Shown: piece after piece, positions 5,641 through 7,386 of the stretch
Numbering within the stretch: position 1 is the first letter of the stretch
Layout: the number at the start of each line of letters is the position of its first letter
Source of the DNA: Pseudomonadota bacterium
Lineage (GTDB): Bacteria; Pseudomonadota; Gammaproteobacteria; Burkholderiales; Burkholderiaceae_B
Assembly: GCA_023437255.1 (NCBI GenBank)
Contig: JAEZGR010000131.1
Coordinates: 1 to 7,386 of the forward strand
Direction: 5' to 3'
DNA: 7,386 bases
Translations under genes and position numbers: made by a program
Notes under the pieces: model-generated
Database searches by the model: none
Told to the model about the DNA's origin: nothing
Seen by the model: only the letters and a program-made list of their open reading frames with translations

Positions 5641-7242
5641 ATGAAAGCAATGAACACCTGGCTGGTCCGTTTTTCTCTCTGTCTGTTTCTCGGGGTGCTG
5701 GCAGGCTGCTCCCTTCCGTCGCTCGAAGGCCGCAGCGTCAGTCAGGCATTGAGTGCGGAAGAGGCACACGCCACCGCGTTGGGTCGCGCGCTCGCACCGC
5801 AGGTGCAAGCACATCCCGGCATGAGCGGCATCTATTCCCTGGCGGATGCGCACGATGCATATGCCGCTCGGGTGCTGCTGGCACGGGCAGCCGAAAAGAC
5901 CCTCGATGTGCAATGCTACATCTGGCACGGCGATGTCACCGGCACACTGCTGTTGCATGAATTGCTGGTCGCTGCCGACCGTGGGGTACGCGTACGCCTC
6001 CTACTCGACGACAACGGTACATCGGGCCTGGACTCGCAACTGGCGGCGCTGAACTCACACCCCAATATCGAGGTGCGGTTGTTCAACCCCTTCGTGGTTC
6101 GATCACCAAAGATCATCGGGTATTTCACCGACTTCAAGCGTGTCAATCGACGCATGCACAACAAGTCATTTACTGCAGACAATCAAGCCACGATCATCGG
6201 CGGCCGAAACGTGGGTGACGAATACTTCGGTGCGAGTTCCATGCTCTTTGCCGATCTGGATGTACTGGCGGTCGGTCCGGTCGTCGATGATCTGTCAAAG
6301 GACTTCGACCAGTATTGGGCCAGCGAGTCTTCTTATCCCGTTGACCTGCTTCTGCCGGCTCCCGACCAGCTTTCCTTGGCAAATCTCAAGACAGTGGGCG
6401 AGGACACCGCGGCCGCTGCCGCAGCCGTGCAATACACCGAAGCTGTGCAGCGCTCCAAGTTTCTTGCCGGTTTGCTGGCAAAAAGCACGGAGTTTGAATG
6501 GGCAAAGACCACCATGCTCAGTGACGATCCTGCCAAGGGTCTGGGCAAGGCGACCAAAGACTCAATGCTCATCAGTCAGTTGGGTGACATGCTGGGCAAG
6601 CCCGCCAAGAGCGTCGATCTGGTCTCGCCGTACTTCGTGCCAACCGCCGCCGGCGTGGAAGTGTTCGCCAACATGGTGAATGAGGGTGTTCGCGTGCGGG
6701 TCCTCACGAACTCGCTCGATGCCACAGACGTGGCGGTCGTGCATGCGGGTTACGTGAAGCATCGCGAGGATCTGCTTGCAGCGGGCATTCAGCTGTGGGA
6801 AATGCAGGGCGGGGGCAACGGAGGGGGCGGCCTGGGTCTGGGGTCAGGCAGCGGGGGCAAGATCAGTGCAGGCAGTAGCGGCGGAGGAGGGTCAGCGCCA
6901 TTCGGCAGTTCCGGCTCCAGCCTGCATGCCAAGACATTTGCCGTCGACGAGAAGCGCGTCTTTGTCGGGTCGCTGAATTTCGATCCGCGGTCGACCATCT
7001 TCAATACCGAGCTTGGGTTCATCATTGAAAGCCCCCGGATGGCGCGGGAAATCGAGGTGGCCTTCAACAAGGACATTCCTGACACCGCCTACGAGGTCAA
7101 GTTGTCGGAGTCGGGGTCCGTCTACTGGATCGAGAAGAGGGACGGTCAGTCGATTCGGCATGACACCGAACCTGAGTCCGGCGTTATGAAGCGGTCGATT
7201 GTGTGGGTGCTCTCAAAGCTCCCGATCGAACGCATGCTTTAG
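5641..7242 (+). CDS. Phospholipase D-family lipoprotein, cardiolipin synthase ClsC-like
   Basis: The 533-residue product is a phospholipase D-superfamily enzyme of the ClsC/YmdC type, which makes cardiolipin or hydrolyses phospholipids. It begins with a lipoprotein signal peptide: Lys2, Arg10, a hydrophobic stretch at 11-21, and lipobox L-A-G-C with lipidated Cys23. Ser at +2 suggests sorting to the outer membrane. Two HxKx4D active-site motifs are present: H-N-K-S-F-T-A-D at 173-180 followed by G-G-R-N-V-G-D-E-Y, and H-A-K-T-F-A-V-D at 429-436 followed by G-S-L-N-F-D-P-R. Between them lie L-D-V-L-A-V-G-P-V-V at 206-215 and V-S-P-Y-F-V-P at 328-334. A Gly/Ser-rich stretch of about 40 residues (390-427) directly before the second motif is longer and less complex than I expect for the family. 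The ending L-P-I-E-R-M-L resembles relatives. ATG 5641 is chosen; ATG 5650 in the same frame is possible. It is probably monocistronic. Synthase versus hydrolase cannot be told from sequence. Confidence 0.88.
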   Translation: MKAMNTWLVRFSLCLFLGVLAGCSLPSLEGRSVSQALSAEEAHATALGRALAPQVQAHPGMSGIYSLADAHDAYAARVLLARAAEKTLDVQCYIWHGDVTGTLLLHELLVAADRGVRVRLLLDDNGTSGLDSQLAALNSHPNIEVRLFNPFVVRSPKIIGYFTDFKRVNRRMHNKSFTADNQATIIGGRNVGDEYFGASSMLFADLDVLAVGPVVDDLSKDFDQYWASESSYPVDLLLPAPDQLSLANLKTVGEDTAAAAAAVQYTEAVQRSKFLAGLLAKSTEFEWAKTTMLSDDPAKGLGKATKDSMLISQLGDMLGKPAKSVDLVSPYFVPTAAGVEVFANMVNEGVRVRVLTNSLDATDVAVVHAGYVKHREDLLAAGIQLWEMQGGGNGGGGLGLGSGSGGKISAGSSGGGGSAPFGSSGSSLHAKTFAVDEKRVFVGSLNFDPRSTIFNTELGFIIESPRMAREIEVAFNKDIPDTAYEVKLSESGSVYWIEKRDGQSIRHDTEPESGVMKRSIVWVLSKLPIERML

Positions 7243-7260
7243 AGGCGCTCGGCCCCAGGC

Positions 7261-7386
7261 TCAGGCTGCACGCTTTTCGGGCGGTGGCCCCGGCTGGTGC
7301 TTGAGGCGCCGCACGTACTGTGGCACAAAGCGCCGCAGCGAACCGTCAGGGAAGCGAATATCGACGCGTTCACGGGTCACGGCTTC
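7261..7386 (-). CDS. Unidentified protein, C-terminal end (5' part outside window)
   Basis: An open frame on the - strand enters at the window edge (base 7386) and ends at TGA (7263-7261), giving 41 residues: E-A-V-T-R-E-R-V-D-I-R-F-P-D-G-S-L-R-R-F, then V-P-Q-Y-V-R-R-L-K-H, then a Pro-rich, basic end. The V-D-I-R-F-P-D-G-S-L-R-R-F stretch reads like a beta strand, turn and strand of a real protein, and codon use fits the GC-rich host. It is convergent with the phospholipase D-like gene, 18 nt apart. I do not recognise the family from this fragment, and no clear terminator is seen in the gap. Confidence 0.55.
   Translation of the reverse strand, partial: EAVTRERVDIRFPDGSLRRFVPQYVRRLKHQPGPPPEKRAA

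Noticed and set aside
1..7386. tRNA or rRNA genes, CRISPR arrays, transposases, integrases, controller (C) protein genes
   Set aside because: None could be recognised on either strand. The restriction-modification cassette carries no visible mobility gene in this window.

Overview
The window looks like a chromosomal segment of a GC-rich proteobacterium, most likely a betaproteobacterium of the Burkholderiales/Alcaligenaceae type. This rests on codon bias, a beta-oxidation-style CoA operon and a ClsC-like lipoprotein; the taxon is inferred, not proven. One DNA line inside the acyl-CoA operon (2041-2100) is about 72% GC by hand count, whereas one inside the restriction gene (3841-3900) is about 48%.

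Region 1 (1-3670, + strand) is the end of an acyl-CoA catabolic operon: the C-terminal third of an enoyl-CoA hydratase, a CaiB/BaiF family III CoA-transferase, an alpha-methylacyl-CoA racemase of the same fold, and an AcuI/YhdH-type acrylyl-CoA reductase. The genes are tightly spaced (21 nt, 1-nt overlap, 34 nt). A GC-rich hairpin at 3637-3664 closes the operon. Together they suggest CoA activation, stereochemical inversion, hydration and enoyl reduction of a branched or short-chain acid; the substrate cannot be read from sequence.

Region 2 (about 3680-5492) is a compact type II restriction-modification cassette closely related to EcoRV (GATATC). The + strand endonuclease keeps the PD...DxK catalytic residues and the DNA-recognition loop of EcoRV. 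The Dam-like N6-adenine methyltransferase lies on the - strand, tail to tail with the endonuclease and overlapping it by 21 bp. The only GATATC I find in the window lies directly upstream of the methyltransferase start, inside a TGATATCAT sequence that reads as an extended -10 element placed for leaderless transcription. This suggests control of the methyltransferase by its own methylation.

Region 3 (5451-5570, - strand) is a 39-codon ORF whose first 26 residues look like the N-terminus of a YpeA-type GNAT acetyltransferase. It is cut off where the family would continue with W-N-D-P, and its stop overlaps the methyltransferase start (TGATG). It marks the right edge of the cassette and shows that the cassette replaced most of a host gene.

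Region 4 (5641-7242, + strand) encodes a phospholipase D-superfamily lipoprotein (cardiolipin synthase ClsC-like) with two HKD motifs and an unusual Gly/Ser-rich insert just before the second. The last 126 bases hold the C-terminal end of an unidentified - strand gene, convergent with it.
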